The notes under the pieces were generated by a model. The model ran no database searches. It was not told where the DNA came from and saw nothing but the letters and a program-made list of their open reading frames with translations. DNA of 54,421 nucleotides, taken from assembly GCA_903885965.1 (NCBI GenBank), contig CAISKQ010000066.1, forward strand, positions 1-54,421, read 5' to 3'. How positions within the stretch are numbered: position 1 is the stretch's first letter; the number at the start of each line of letters is the position of its first letter. Below, piece after piece: positions 23,720 through 31,644 of this stretch. A program made the position numbers and the translations under genes. The stretch comes from an uncultured bacterium (lineage in GTDB: Bacteria; Patescibacteriota; Minisyncoccia; Moranbacterales; GWC2-37-73).

Positions 23720-24649
23720 ATGCATGCACTAAACAAAAATTTAATAGAATTTTTGGAGTATCTTGAAGTTGAAAAAAGCCGCTCCCAAAAAACCACAGAG
23801 AACTATCATCATTATCTCAAGCGCTTTTTGCTTTGGGCAAAGATTTCTAAGCCAGATCAAATCACACCTGAACTTGTCCGAAAATATCGCATCTATCTCA
23901 ATCGTCTTGCTGATGACAAAGGAAATCAACTCAAAAAAATTACTCAAAATTATCACATGATAGCTGTTCGAAATTTCCTTAAGTATCTTTCTAAGCGTGA
24001 TATCAAAAGTATGGCAGCTGAAAAAATAGAGATTGGAAAAAATCCAACCCATGAAATTGAGTTTCTTGATGGCGACGAAATCAAACGACTCCTGGACTGC
24101 GCAAGTGGCAGTGACCTGAAGTCTCTTCGCGATCGATCCATTCTTGAGCTGCTTTTTTCAGCAGGTCTTCGCGTTTCAGAACTGGCTAGCATCAATCGTG
24201 ACCAGATCAATCTCGACCGACAAGAGTTTAGCGTTCGTGGCAAAGGAGACAAGATTCGCATCGTTTTTGTCTCAGACAGTGCAAAAAACTTTATCGAAAA
24301 ATATTTAAACAAACGCACCGACATTGATCCCGCTCTTTTTGCCCATCTCTCCAAAGCAAAGACTTCGGAAAATTCAGGGCAAGCGGGCAAGCGACTCACG
24401 CCCCGTTCAATTCAAAGGATTGTAAAATTCTATGCAGCCAAGGCTGGAATTATTAAAGACGTTCACCCGCATACCTTGCGCCACAGTTTTGCAACTGATC
24501 TTTTGTCCAATGGTGCTGACATTCGCAGTGTCCAGACTATGCTTGGACACTCATCAATCACCACTACTCAAATTTACACCCACATAACCAACCCGCATCT
24601 CAAGGAAGTGTATCGAAAATTCCATAGCACAAAAGAAAAAAATAAATAG
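23720..24649 (+). CDS. Tyrosine recombinase, XerC/XerD/XerA type
   Basis: The 309-aa protein has an N-terminal SAM-like core-binding domain (about 1-95) and a catalytic domain with Arg151 (SAGLRVSEL), Lys175 (VRGKGDK), His251 and Arg254 (HPHTLRHSF), His277 (MLGHSSI) and the nucleophile Tyr286 (TQIYTHI). All key residues are present. Length and motifs fit a housekeeping Xer protein resolving chromosome dimers at dif. Only one Xer gene is visible here, so it may act alone as XerA/XerH do. No dif site was identified. Confidence 0.9.
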   Translation: MHALNKNLIEFLEYLEVEKSRSQKTTENYHHYLKRFLLWAKISKPDQITPELVRKYRIYLNRLADDKGNQLKKITQNYHMIAVRNFLKYLSKRDIKSMAAEKIEIGKNPTHEIEFLDGDEIKRLLDCASGSDLKSLRDRSILELLFSAGLRVSELASINRDQINLDRQEFSVRGKGDKIRIVFVSDSAKNFIEKYLNKRTDIDPALFAHLSKAKTSENSGQAGKRLTPRSIQRIVKFYAAKAGIIKDVHPHTLRHSFATDLLSNGADIRSVQTMLGHSSITTTQIYTHITNPHLKEVYRKFHSTKEKNK

Positions 24650-25041
24650 TATTAATACCCCAGGGCAAGCCTCGTAGGCAAATCACCTTTTGTTATCGTC
24701 GCTAGCTCGAAAATGAAAGATTACTTTCATTTCACTCACTTTGCTAGATAATAAAATAATTCTAGAAATTACACATAAACATACAAATGCGCAAGAACTT
24801 CTAGAGTTTGCATTCAGTATTTTCCCTGCGCCATACGAAGCGCGTTTCAAAATTCAAGTGGATGAGCGTAAAAAATTTCAAGCGAGCTTTTTCAGTAGAA
24901 AAAGTGCAGCGGGAATTTTTAGCGAAGCAGCGTAGTAATTTTGACAGCGCGAGATAGGCGCGATTTTCTTTTGTAACTTTTCTTTCCTAAAAAGAAAAGT
25001 TAACCCCTGCATTTTGATTAAAAATTTCAAATTTCAAATTT
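24650..25041. other. Intergenic stretch with dispersed repeat and a doubtful 64-codon frame
   Basis: It contains repeat copy A (24684-24757). A plus-strand frame at 24741-24935 (64 codons; ends KSAAGIFSEAA) starts inside that repeat and has no SD. Its middle has some protein-like character (ARFKIQVDERKKFQASF), but it is more likely repeat-derived. The end has a TTTTCTTTCCTAAAAAGAAAAG stem near 24978-25000, a possible terminator for the Xer gene. Confidence 0.4.
24684..24757 (-). repeat. Dispersed repeat, copy A (inverted relative to 39674-39769)
   Basis: TTGTTATCGTCGCTAGCTCG, AAATGAAAG-ATTA-CTTTCATTT and TCACTTTGCTAGATAATAA match the reverse complement of 39674-39769 nearly base for base. 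That copy has an extra insert with CTGCCTATCGGCAG. Confidence 0.65.
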
Positions 25042-27294
25042 TTAGAGCTGTTTGAGTCTCGCAAACTCTGCGCTAAGCCTCTTAATTCCAGCTTTCTTGA
25101 AAGCTACCACAATCACGTCCCCAACAACAGAAACCACAATTCCATCACCAAACTCTTTGTGCGCAACCCTCTCGCCACCCTTCAGCACAATTTTAACAAA
25201 ACCATCTTCCTCTTTTTTTCCTCCAACAATTTTATCCTCACCAAGACTTCCATATTTTTTGGCATTCTGAAGGCCTGTTGACACGGGATAATTTTTCTCC
25301 AAAAGAGAATTAAAAATGCCTTGATCTTTCTCGCGATATGATTTTTGCTCAACCAATTTTTCTTCAATATCTTCCAAAAATCTTGATGGTGCATTCATTT
25401 GCACAGCGCCAAAAAGTGTTCGCTGCCTCGTGAACAACAAATATATTTTTTCCTTAGCACGGGTGAGTCCAACATACATCAACCTTCTTTCCTCTTCCAT
25501 TTCAGCGCTAGAAAGCAAACTTCTGGCATGTGGCAAAATTCCTTCTTCGAGTCCCACAATGAAAACAGTTGGAAATTCCAAACCCTTAGCACTATGCAAT
25601 GTCATCAAATGCACAGCGTCTTGATTCTGGTCAACATTGTCAACATCTGAAGCCAGTGCAACCTCTTCCAAGAAAGCACTGAGTAAGTCCTCGTATTCGT
25701 TTTCTGACTCATCAAACTTCTGTGCAACTGAGACTAATTCTTTCACGTTTTCCCAACGCATCTCTCCCTCGGCGCCTTCGGCCAGTAACATTCTCTCATA
25801 GCCACTCTCTTTAAAAACTTTTTCAATGAAGTCTGCCAATTTAATTCGAGGTTGAACTTCCTTCATCCGCCTAATAAATTCACAAAATTTCAAAATTTCT
25901 TCAACTTTAGAATTGGTTATTTGCAAAGTCGAGCTGGAAATTTGCAATGATGCCGCAATAGGGTCAAGTTGAAGTTCCCTTGCAATCGTCATCCATTTCT
26001 TGAGCGTCATCTCACCAATTGAACGCTTTGGTTCATTAACAACTCGACCCAAAGAAATAACGTCGCTATTGTTTAAAATCAAACGAAGATAGGCCACAAT
26101 ATCCTTGACTTCTTTTCGCTGATAAAATTTAATCCCGCCAATAATCCGATATGGGATTGACCTTTTTAAAAATATTTCTTCAATCGTTCGCGATTGCGCA
26201 TTTGTGCGATAAAGAACCACAAATTTTTTATAAACACCTTTAGCATTTTCCTGAATTTCCCTGGCAATAAACTCTGCCTCATCGCGCTCATCCTGCGCTT
26301 CATAAGAAGAAACCAGATGACCGCTTTCTTTTTCTGTCCAAAGTTTTTTGTCTTTGCGATTAATATTTTTTGAAATAACGCCGTATGCCGCATCCAGAAT
26401 GACTTGGCTGGAGCGATAATTTTGTTCCAAATGAATAACTTTCGTTTCGCCGTAATCCTTTTCAAAATTTAAAATATTTTGAATATCAGCTCCTCGAAAA
26501 CGATAGATACTCTGCCAATCATCTCCCACTACGCAAAGGTTTCGGTGCTTGCCTGCCAACAAATTTATCAAAACATATTGTGCATGATTGGTGTCCTGAT
26601 ACTCATCTACCATGATATAGCGGAAATGTTGCTGATATTTTTCTAGAATCTGAGGAAAATTTCGAAAAAGCTGAGCAGTAAACATAATAATATCATCAAA
26701 GTCCAACCCATTATTTTCCTTAAGTTGCTTTTGATAGACACTATAAACTCTAGCCACAATTTCCTCATAATATCCACCAACCTGCATCGCAAATTGCTCA
26801 CTGGTCACGAGTTGATTTTTTTCTTTGCTGATTGCCGAAAGCAGCGCCCGTGGATTAAACTGCTGCGCATCAATTTCAAGCTCTTTAAGAATTTTTTTAA
26901 CCAAAACCTGCTGGTCTTGATCATCGATGATATGAAAGGTTTTTGAATAACCTAAAGCCTCAATTTCACTCCGCAAAATCATTGAGCAAATCGCATGAAA
27001 TGTTCCCACTGTCGGGAGATCAGCCGTACCATACAAACTATATTTATAGCCAGCCTCAGCTTCAGGATACAAAATTTTCATAATGCGCTCCCTCATTTCC
27101 TGAGCAGCCTTATTGGTGAAAGTCACCGCTAAAATGTTTCGCGGCCGCACGCCACAATTTTTTATCAAATACGCCACCCGATGAGTAAGCGTTTTTGTTT
27201 TACCAGAGCCAGCCCCAGCAATAATAAGCAGCGGTCCATTTACCGTTGTTACTGCCTCTTTTTGATTCTCGTTGAGTCCTTCTAAGATATCCAT
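25042..27294 (-). CDS. UvrD/PcrA-type superfamily 1 DNA helicase
   Basis: The 750-aa protein has Q motif LNENQKEAV, Walker A AGAGSGKTKT (about 27-36), motif Ia AVTFTNKAAQEMRER, DEYQDTNHAQ (motif II), VVGDDWQSIYRFRGAD (motif III), LEQNYRSSQ (motif IV), VHLMTLHSAKGLEF (motif V) and VGLTRAKEKIYL (motif VI). The C-terminal FGDGIVVSVVGD domain is the Tudor-like PcrA tail that binds RNA polymerase. It translocates 3'-5' in repair and replication. PcrA and UvrD cannot be separated by sequence reading alone. Confidence 0.94.
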   Translation of the reverse strand: MDILEGLNENQKEAVTTVNGPLLIIAGAGSGKTKTLTHRVAYLIKNCGVRPRNILAVTFTNKAAQEMRERIMKILYPEAEAGYKYSLYGTADLPTVGTFHAICSMILRSEIEALGYSKTFHIIDDQDQQVLVKKILKELEIDAQQFNPRALLSAISKEKNQLVTSEQFAMQVGGYYEEIVARVYSVYQKQLKENNGLDFDDIIMFTAQLFRNFPQILEKYQQHFRYIMVDEYQDTNHAQYVLINLLAGKHRNLCVVGDDWQSIYRFRGADIQNILNFEKDYGETKVIHLEQNYRSSQVILDAAYGVISKNINRKDKKLWTEKESGHLVSSYEAQDERDEAEFIAREIQENAKGVYKKFVVLYRTNAQSRTIEEIFLKRSIPYRIIGGIKFYQRKEVKDIVAYLRLILNNSDVISLGRVVNEPKRSIGEMTLKKWMTIARELQLDPIAASLQISSSTLQITNSKVEEILKFCEFIRRMKEVQPRIKLADFIEKVFKESGYERMLLAEGAEGEMRWENVKELVSVAQKFDESENEYEDLLSAFLEEVALASDVDNVDQNQDAVHLMTLHSAKGLEFPTVFIVGLEEGILPHARSLLSSAEMEEERRLMYVGLTRAKEKIYLLFTRQRTLFGAVQMNAPSRFLEDIEEKLVEQKSYREKDQGIFNSLLEKNYPVSTGLQNAKKYGSLGEDKIVGGKKEEDGFVKIVLKGGERVAHKEFGDGIVVSVVGDVIVVAFKKAGIKRLSAEFARLKQL

Positions 27295-27435
27295 AAAAAT
27301 ATTTTCAACTCCAAATTAAGCCCTTTTGTTACAATCCCGCGGAAACGCCTGTCCGCCTTGGGCGGAGGAATTCAGGTTCTTCTTTTGATGATTAATTATA
27401 GCACACTCATTTATTTAACATTCAACCTAAAATGA

Positions 27436-27471
27436 CATTGCAACCATACGCATATGACTCAATTTGCAATG
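27436..27471. repeat. 36-bp palindromic repeat, copy 2
   Basis: It runs from CATTGCAA to TTGCAATG with CATACGCATATGACTCAA inside. It lies upstream of the methyltransferase gene. Confidence 0.8.
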
Positions 27472-27559
27472 TTGGTAATCAACTAATGAGTTAACTTGCA
27501 AGCTGACTATGAAATACAGTATTATATCAATAAATGCAGCTAAGTCTAAACGAAAACTT

Positions 27560-28474
27560 ATGAGCGAAAAAATACCATCATTTTATAACTTAGGGAAAGC
27601 CCAAGACGAGGCAAGTCGAGTTCAAACAAAAGCTAAAAAATTTTCAGTAGATGAAAATAAAAATCTAACAAATTCTGATTACCAAAAAGCCAACGACTTA
27701 GTGAATGAAGAAAACAGACTTTTTCAGGGAATCGCCACGTCTAAAGTTTTTGAGGGCAGATCAGAAAAAGGTTCACTGACAATCAAACATTTGTATGCGG
27801 AAAGCGCAGCATACTTTGCCGAAATTATAAAAAATAATTTGCCAGAAAATTCTACCCCCTACACTTTTGCTGACTTCGGATCAGCCAAGGGTGAGCTTTT
27901 GAAAAATGTTTTGAATTTATTAAAAAGTTACCACTTTCACACTCTTGGTATAGACACAGAATTAGCCTTGAAAGAAAATGACGTGGCTCAAGAAAAAATC
28001 TCAGCAAATTTGACTCAGCTTCCGCTTGAAGATAAGAGCATTGATCTTGCGATGATGCGCTACGTTCTGCAATGGAACAATCAAAAAAACCAGCAAAATA
28101 TTCTACAAGAAATCGCAAGAGTCATTAAAGGTTTTGCAATAGTTCAACACGTTGGCGCTGACAATATTAACACAGATTTATGGCGACACAACTTTAACGA
28201 TGTACTTGCTGGGCAAGAAGTTCCAAAACTTGAAAGGCATGGGCATTTTGTTTCTTCGCGAGAAGAAATTGAGACCTGGATGAAAGCACAGAATATTAAT
28301 TTTCAAAGACTTTCAGAAAGAAAAGTAGATAGAATTTCAGATGTTTTAATTGAAAGATACGCCCTCAATGAAGATGAGGCTGACACTACTCGAAAAATTC
28401 TTGCCGACAAGGATTACATAATCCAAACAACCTGGCTCATTTTTCCAAATAAAGAACCTGATAATAACGACTAG
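27560..28474 (+). CDS. Class I SAM-dependent methyltransferase
   Basis: The start MSEKIPSFYNLG (ATG 27560) is favoured over ATG 27509, which adds a lysine-rich, less protein-like 17 residues. The 304-aa protein has a helical N-terminal region, motif I FADFGSAKGELL (about 107-118), the acidic residue after strand 2 (LGIDTE) and a motif near MMRYVLQW typical of methyltransferase 11/25 domains. The substrate is unknown. The gene is bracketed by copies of the 36-bp repeat at 27436 and 28518, as if carried on a cassette. Confidence 0.75.
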   Translation: MSEKIPSFYNLGKAQDEASRVQTKAKKFSVDENKNLTNSDYQKANDLVNEENRLFQGIATSKVFEGRSEKGSLTIKHLYAESAAYFAEIIKNNLPENSTPYTFADFGSAKGELLKNVLNLLKSYHFHTLGIDTELALKENDVAQEKISANLTQLPLEDKSIDLAMMRYVLQWNNQKNQQNILQEIARVIKGFAIVQHVGADNINTDLWRHNFNDVLAGQEVPKLERHGHFVSSREEIETWMKAQNINFQRLSERKVDRISDVLIERYALNEDEADTTRKILADKDYIIQTTWLIFPNKEPDNND

Positions 28475-28517
28475 AGCTTAAACAAAGAAAAAGATAGCCA
28501 TTTCTAAATTCTTTAAA

Positions 28518-28553
28518 CATTGCAACCATATGCATATGACTCAATTTGCAATG
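28518..28553. repeat. 36-bp palindromic repeat, copy 3
   Basis: It has the ends CATTGCAA and TTGCAATG and the central palindrome CATATGCATATG. It is identical to copy 4 and lies between the methyltransferase and PaaX-like genes. Confidence 0.8.
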
Positions 28554-28631
28554 TTATCACTTCATATGAACCTGTATAAAGCCACATAAACGCTACCAAT
28601 GAGAACCAAACAATTTTATTTATTCAGCTTA

Positions 28632-29273
28632 CTAGCGTAGCCCAAACTTATTTTGTAATTTTTCGCCATGAAGCATTTTATCAACTGTGAAGATTTCAAT
28701 AAACTTTGTGACTTGATAACTTTCTGAAAGAAAAAGAATCTCGTCCTCACATTCATACGGACACACCCAAACACTTTTTTGAATTTGTTTAAATCCGATT
28801 TCTTTAATTTTTATCCTAAGCGCTTGTCTTGCTCTGTTATATATAGCTGGCTTCATTGGAATATCATACACAAGTACTCGCCATTTTTTGTCCCACCTGA
28901 TTGGTTTTTTTATTTTCAATTCTTCAAAGCAAAATTCTTTTATTCTTTTTTGACCCTTGTTTGTCAAGACAACTTTTGTTTTTCCATTTTTTTCTTGGAC
29001 AATTTCAATGAGTTTTCTTTTTTTCAAAGATCCTACCACATTTTGAATCTGCTTTTTTGAATATCTTTTGTGTCCCTTAAAATCAGCCATTGAACTTATC
29101 AATCCTGGCACAATTGCACCAGCAAAAGCAACTCCACCAATTGCCAAAGACATCAACAAAAACTTTGTCGCAGTTGCTCCAACACTATCAGAATATAAAA
29201 AGCTTTCCACAATTTCTTTCGTTGTTTTTTTGTTTTCATCCATAAGAAAGTTTTTTTCTTTTTCTTTTTTCAT
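28632..29273 (-). CDS. PaaX-like protein with winged helix, membrane segment and Cas2-like C-terminal domain
   Basis: The 213-aa product (or 203 aa from MDENKK, ATG 29243) has a hydrophobic stretch near residues 36-61 (LLMSLAIGGVAFAGAIVPGL), a winged-helix-like region (YSKKQIQNVVGSLKKRKLIE, about 71-90), and a C-terminal domain starting at WRVLVYDIP and including FKQIQKSVWVCPYECEDEI. That last part resembles the ferredoxin-like Cas2/PaaX C-terminal domain. No CRISPR array or other cas gene is present, so a Cas role is unlikely. A membrane-bound regulator or nuclease-like protein is possible. Confidence 0.7.
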   Translation of the reverse strand: MKKEKEKNFLMDENKKTTKEIVESFLYSDSVGATATKFLLMSLAIGGVAFAGAIVPGLISSMADFKGHKRYSKKQIQNVVGSLKKRKLIEIVQEKNGKTKVVLTNKGQKRIKEFCFEELKIKKPIRWDKKWRVLVYDIPMKPAIYNRARQALRIKIKEIGFKQIQKSVWVCPYECEDEILFLSESYQVTKFIEIFTVDKMLHGEKLQNKFGLR

Positions 29274-29313
29274 ATTTCTTTTTTATATTTTCAATATAGT
29301 CCATTTCACTCAA

Positions 29314-29349
29314 CATTGCAACCATATGCATATGACTCAATTTGCAATG
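29314..29349. repeat. 36-bp palindromic repeat, copy 4
   Basis: It is identical to copy 3 and sits just upstream of the PaaX-like gene start. Confidence 0.8.
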
Positions 29350-29444
29350 CTTGTTTCAAAGTCCCTAAAGCCATAAGAGCGTCTTCAAATCAAATTAGGA
29401 TGGTGAAAAGATGATATATAACTAATCAATTCTCATCACAATGA

Positions 29445-29480
29445 CATTGCGTTCATATGCATATGACTTAATTTGCAATG
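29445..29480. repeat. 36-bp palindromic repeat, copy 5
   Basis: The left arm is changed (CATTGCGTT), which breaks two outer pairs, while the centre CATATGCATATG and the right arm are kept. It is 95 bases from copy 4; no gene lies between them. Confidence 0.8.
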
Positions 29481-29518
29481 TTTCACATTAAAGACCAAAA
29501 ACTTAAAAGCGCGAAGAA

Positions 29519-30325
29519 CTAATAATACAAATCTTCCTCCGTTGCTTTTTGAGGTTTTTGAGGTGGCTTCTCACCTGATATCTCATCAGGAAGCAAATCC
29601 CAAATTAATTCGAAAATACTTTTCAGGCTTTCGTGAATTTTTTTGCTTTCGATGATAATTCCAAATTGCTCTTCATAGGAAATAACCCCAATTTTATTGT
29701 CGCCATAGATATTAAGCTCAATGGAAACTTTGTAGCTTTCCTTGGAAATGAGTTTTGTGCGTCGCAAATGCTGTTGATCGTTTTTGATCCAATCGCGAAT
29801 GAAGTCACTGTCCGTCAGCAGCGCACGCACGGGAATTTTTCTTTTGAGACGCTTGGGAATATGTTCTTCCAAAAAAAATTTCTCATCAAAATGGGTGGCA
29901 AAGTTTTCAGAAAACCAAGCGAGCATTTCGCAATTGGGATATTTCAAACTATCGCGATAAACATCTTTGATTCCCTCCTGACCTTCAAAATATCTAATCT
30001 CTGGTTTTTTATCGATCAAATTGGAAAAAGCCAACAATTGCGGCATAATCTTATCAATTTTATTTCTTCTTTCTTCTAGCATTAAATGCAATTTGCGTGG
30101 ATCTTCCGCAAAAAATACCGAAGCGGTTTCTTTTTTGATAGATGTAATAAGGCCCTTATCTCTCAAGGTTTCTATCACTAAATAGGCCGAGGTTCTTTTG
30201 ATGCCTGCTTTTTTGGCCAGACGGCTGACTGTGGTTTCTCCCAACTCCAAAGCTGCCAGATAAATTCCAGCTTCATTTTCACTGAGTCCTGCTTCCAACA
30301 GGTCTTTTTGTAAGGTATTTTTCAT
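29519..30325 (-). CDS. TrmB-family transcriptional regulator (locus 3)
   Basis: The 268-aa protein has a winged helix (about 8-72; ETTVSRLAKKAGIKRTSAYL), a linker helix (about 82-105) and a TrmB-type C-terminal domain (PEIRYFEGQEGIKDVYRDSL onward). It differs from the locus 1 and 2 paralogues in having a short Pro/Lys/Glu-rich tail. It is divergent from the 30523-32031 operon. The promoter at 30355-30383 leaves a leader of about 25 bases. The ligand is unknown. Confidence 0.8.
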   Translation of the reverse strand: MKNTLQKDLLEAGLSENEAGIYLAALELGETTVSRLAKKAGIKRTSAYLVIETLRDKGLITSIKKETASVFFAEDPRKLHLMLEERRNKIDKIMPQLLAFSNLIDKKPEIRYFEGQEGIKDVYRDSLKYPNCEMLAWFSENFATHFDEKFFLEEHIPKRLKRKIPVRALLTDSDFIRDWIKNDQQHLRRTKLISKESYKVSIELNIYGDNKIGVISYEEQFGIIIESKKIHESLKSIFELIWDLLPDEISGEKPPQKPQKATEEDLYY

Positions 30326-30354
30326 AGGCTGTCGTCGATTATGTCAACATTATT

Positions 30355-30383
30355 ATTATAGCATATCCTTTCAGATAAAGCAA
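30355..30383 (-). promoter_or_regulatory. Promoter for the locus 3 TrmB gene
   Basis: On the minus strand TTGCTT (30378-30383) and TATAAT (30355-30360) are 17 bases apart. Confidence 0.55.
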
Positions 30384-30418
30384 GATAAGGCTTTGTTATT
30401 TTATACTAGTCCTTATTA

Positions 30419-30447
30419 TTGACACTTTGTCTTTTTTCTGTTATACT
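30419..30447 (+). promoter_or_regulatory. Strong promoter of accessory locus 3
   Basis: TTGACA (30419-30424) and TATACT (30442-30447) are 17 bases apart. The region downstream starts with the same motif as in locus 1. Confidence 0.78.
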
Positions 30448-30449
30448 GC

Positions 30450-30492
30450 GTTGTTAAGATGAATTAGAAAAAATCTTAGCAACAGTTTTTTT
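30450..30492 (+). promoter_or_regulatory. Leader hairpin with T-tract (attenuator-like) of accessory locus 3
   Basis: GTTGTTAAGAT (30450-30460) pairs with ATCTTAGCAAC (30473-30483) over 11 positions with one G-T pair, followed by AG and seven T. An intrinsic-terminator shape directly after the start point suggests premature termination that must be relieved. Confidence 0.6.
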
Positions 30493-30522
30493 ACAATTTT
30501 ACAAAAAAAATGGAGAACGGCC

Positions 30523-30876
30523 ATGAATATAACTTTCATTACGGATGGGAAAAATCCGCAAAGAGAACACCAGTCAAAATTTATTGTAATTGGAGATGTG
30601 GAAGGAAAAATTTATTGCATATTTTTCCCTGGTCGCTTCAATGACCACAGCTCGCTAGTGCTCGATTGCGAAATGATTCTTGAAGACAACAGTATCTTCA
30701 CGCATTCAAAAGAGTTCATCGGAGCTGGTTACTATGGCATTCACCCAGATGGACGACGCTATGCCTTTTGGGATAGCACCACCTGTAAAAGAAAGTGCGG
30801 TTACGACCGTCCTAGTGATAGAAATATCGCTAGCAAAATTGGTGAAGAGATAAAAAAGTATCTCCTCAATCCCTGA
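30523..30876 (+). CDS. Hypothetical protein, 117 aa, accessory locus 3
   Basis: ATG 30523 follows AATGGAGAACGGCC, a clear SD. The protein is soluble, beta-rich by appearance (KFIVIGDVEGKIYCIFFPGR), and has a Cys/Tyr-rich middle (GYYGIHPDGRRYAFWDST then CKRKCGY). The CxxxC pair might bind metal, but only two cysteines are close together. No family is recognised. It is the first gene behind the attenuator-like leader and is followed by an ACCCTGG/CCAGGGT hairpin. Confidence 0.7.
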   Translation: MNITFITDGKNPQREHQSKFIVIGDVEGKIYCIFFPGRFNDHSSLVLDCEMILEDNSIFTHSKEFIGAGYYGIHPDGRRYAFWDSTTCKRKCGYDRPSDRNIASKIGEEIKKYLLNP

Positions 30877-30887
30877 CCATAAAACTC

Positions 30888-30914
30888 ACCCTGGTAGTTG
30901 GTAACTGCCAGGGT
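30888..30914 (+). repeat. Intergenic hairpin ACCCTGG/CCAGGGT without T-tract
   Basis: The stem is identical to that at 31563-31589, including the loop region AGTTGGTAACT. Here it is followed by CACAAAC, so it is probably not a terminator. Confidence 0.7.
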
Positions 30915-30952
30915 CACAAACAATTTTGTAAAACATCAAAGGAGAAAACATC

Positions 30953-31537
30953 ATGCGTATTTTAGTATTTGACGACAACGAAGCCAATCGTGAAGCCGCC
31001 AGGATCCAATTACAAGACCACGACCTCACAATAGTGGGGACCTATGATGAAGCACAAAAAGCGCTTGCACCAAGGATTGATCAACAAAAATTCAAGATTG
31101 CCATACAGAACACAGACGGTACGGATGATTTGAATTATTCAATGATCGATAAGCTGCGGATAGATGCCACTATACGCCCACACCATGCTTTCGATGTAGT
31201 CTTAACTGATCTGCTTGTGCCTGCCTCAAGCCAGCATCAAGGCTCCATGGAATTAATTGGGCAACAAATGCCAGTGGGGATATTCATCGGATTATTAGCT
31301 GCGGTGGGAGCGAATGTTCCTTATGTTGCCGTTTTTACTGATAGTGACCATCATGACCACCCCGCATCTGCCTGCTTCGACTCTTTCAATTATGTTTGCG
31401 GTGCAAACAAGCCTGTTGCCTTCAAAATTGAAAGCAGTAAGGTATTGCTTGTTAATTACTGTGGGTGGTTTAAGTATGATAAGAATGAAGTAAGAGTTAA
31501 AAATTGGGCTGCTCTTCTTGATTATTTAGTAGAGTAA
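30953..31537 (+). CDS. Response-regulator receiver-like protein, 194 aa
   Basis: ATG 30953 follows CAAAGGAGAAAACATC, a strong SD. The start MRILVFDDNEANREAA has the acidic pair Asp7-Asp8, and VVLTDLLVP places a phosphoacceptor-like Asp86. YVAVFTDSDHHDHPASACFD (about 124-143) takes the place of the Thr-containing strand 4, and Lys158 may be the conserved lysine. An insert of about 30 residues separates strands 2 and 3, and there is no output domain. The His/Asp-rich motif is unusual for receivers and may bind metal. No histidine kinase is nearby. Confidence 0.7.
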   Translation: MRILVFDDNEANREAARIQLQDHDLTIVGTYDEAQKALAPRIDQQKFKIAIQNTDGTDDLNYSMIDKLRIDATIRPHHAFDVVLTDLLVPASSQHQGSMELIGQQMPVGIFIGLLAAVGANVPYVAVFTDSDHHDHPASACFDSFNYVCGANKPVAFKIESSKVLLVNYCGWFKYDKNEVRVKNWAALLDYLVE

Positions 31538-31562
31538 GCTCATGTTTTGTACATTTGTTCAC

Positions 31563-31596
31563 ACCCTGGTAGTTGGTAACTGCCAGGGTCTTTTTT
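31563..31596 (+). terminator. Hairpin ACCCTGG/CCAGGGT with six T
   Basis: It has the same stem-loop as 30888-30914 but is followed by CTTTTTT, so it can terminate. It lies between the receiver-like and 128-aa genes. Confidence 0.7.
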
Positions 31597-31644
31597 CACT
31601 CTTAATAATCTAAACGATTTTCAAACACCGAAAAAGGAGTAACC

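Noticed and set aside
24741-24935. 64-codon frame as a real gene
   Set aside because: It starts inside a dispersed repeat, has no SD and ends in repeat-like sequence; it is kept only as part of the intergenic stretch.
27436-29480. CRISPR array suggested by repeated 36-bp units
   Set aside because: The spacing is irregular (95 to about 1050 bases) and genes lie between the copies. No cas1 or effector gene is present; the PaaX-like protein is only Cas2-like in fold.
27436-29480. Integron attC sites
   Set aside because: The arms lack the attC core (GTTRRRY with its inverted partner), no integron integrase is present, and the Xer protein has standard housekeeping motifs.
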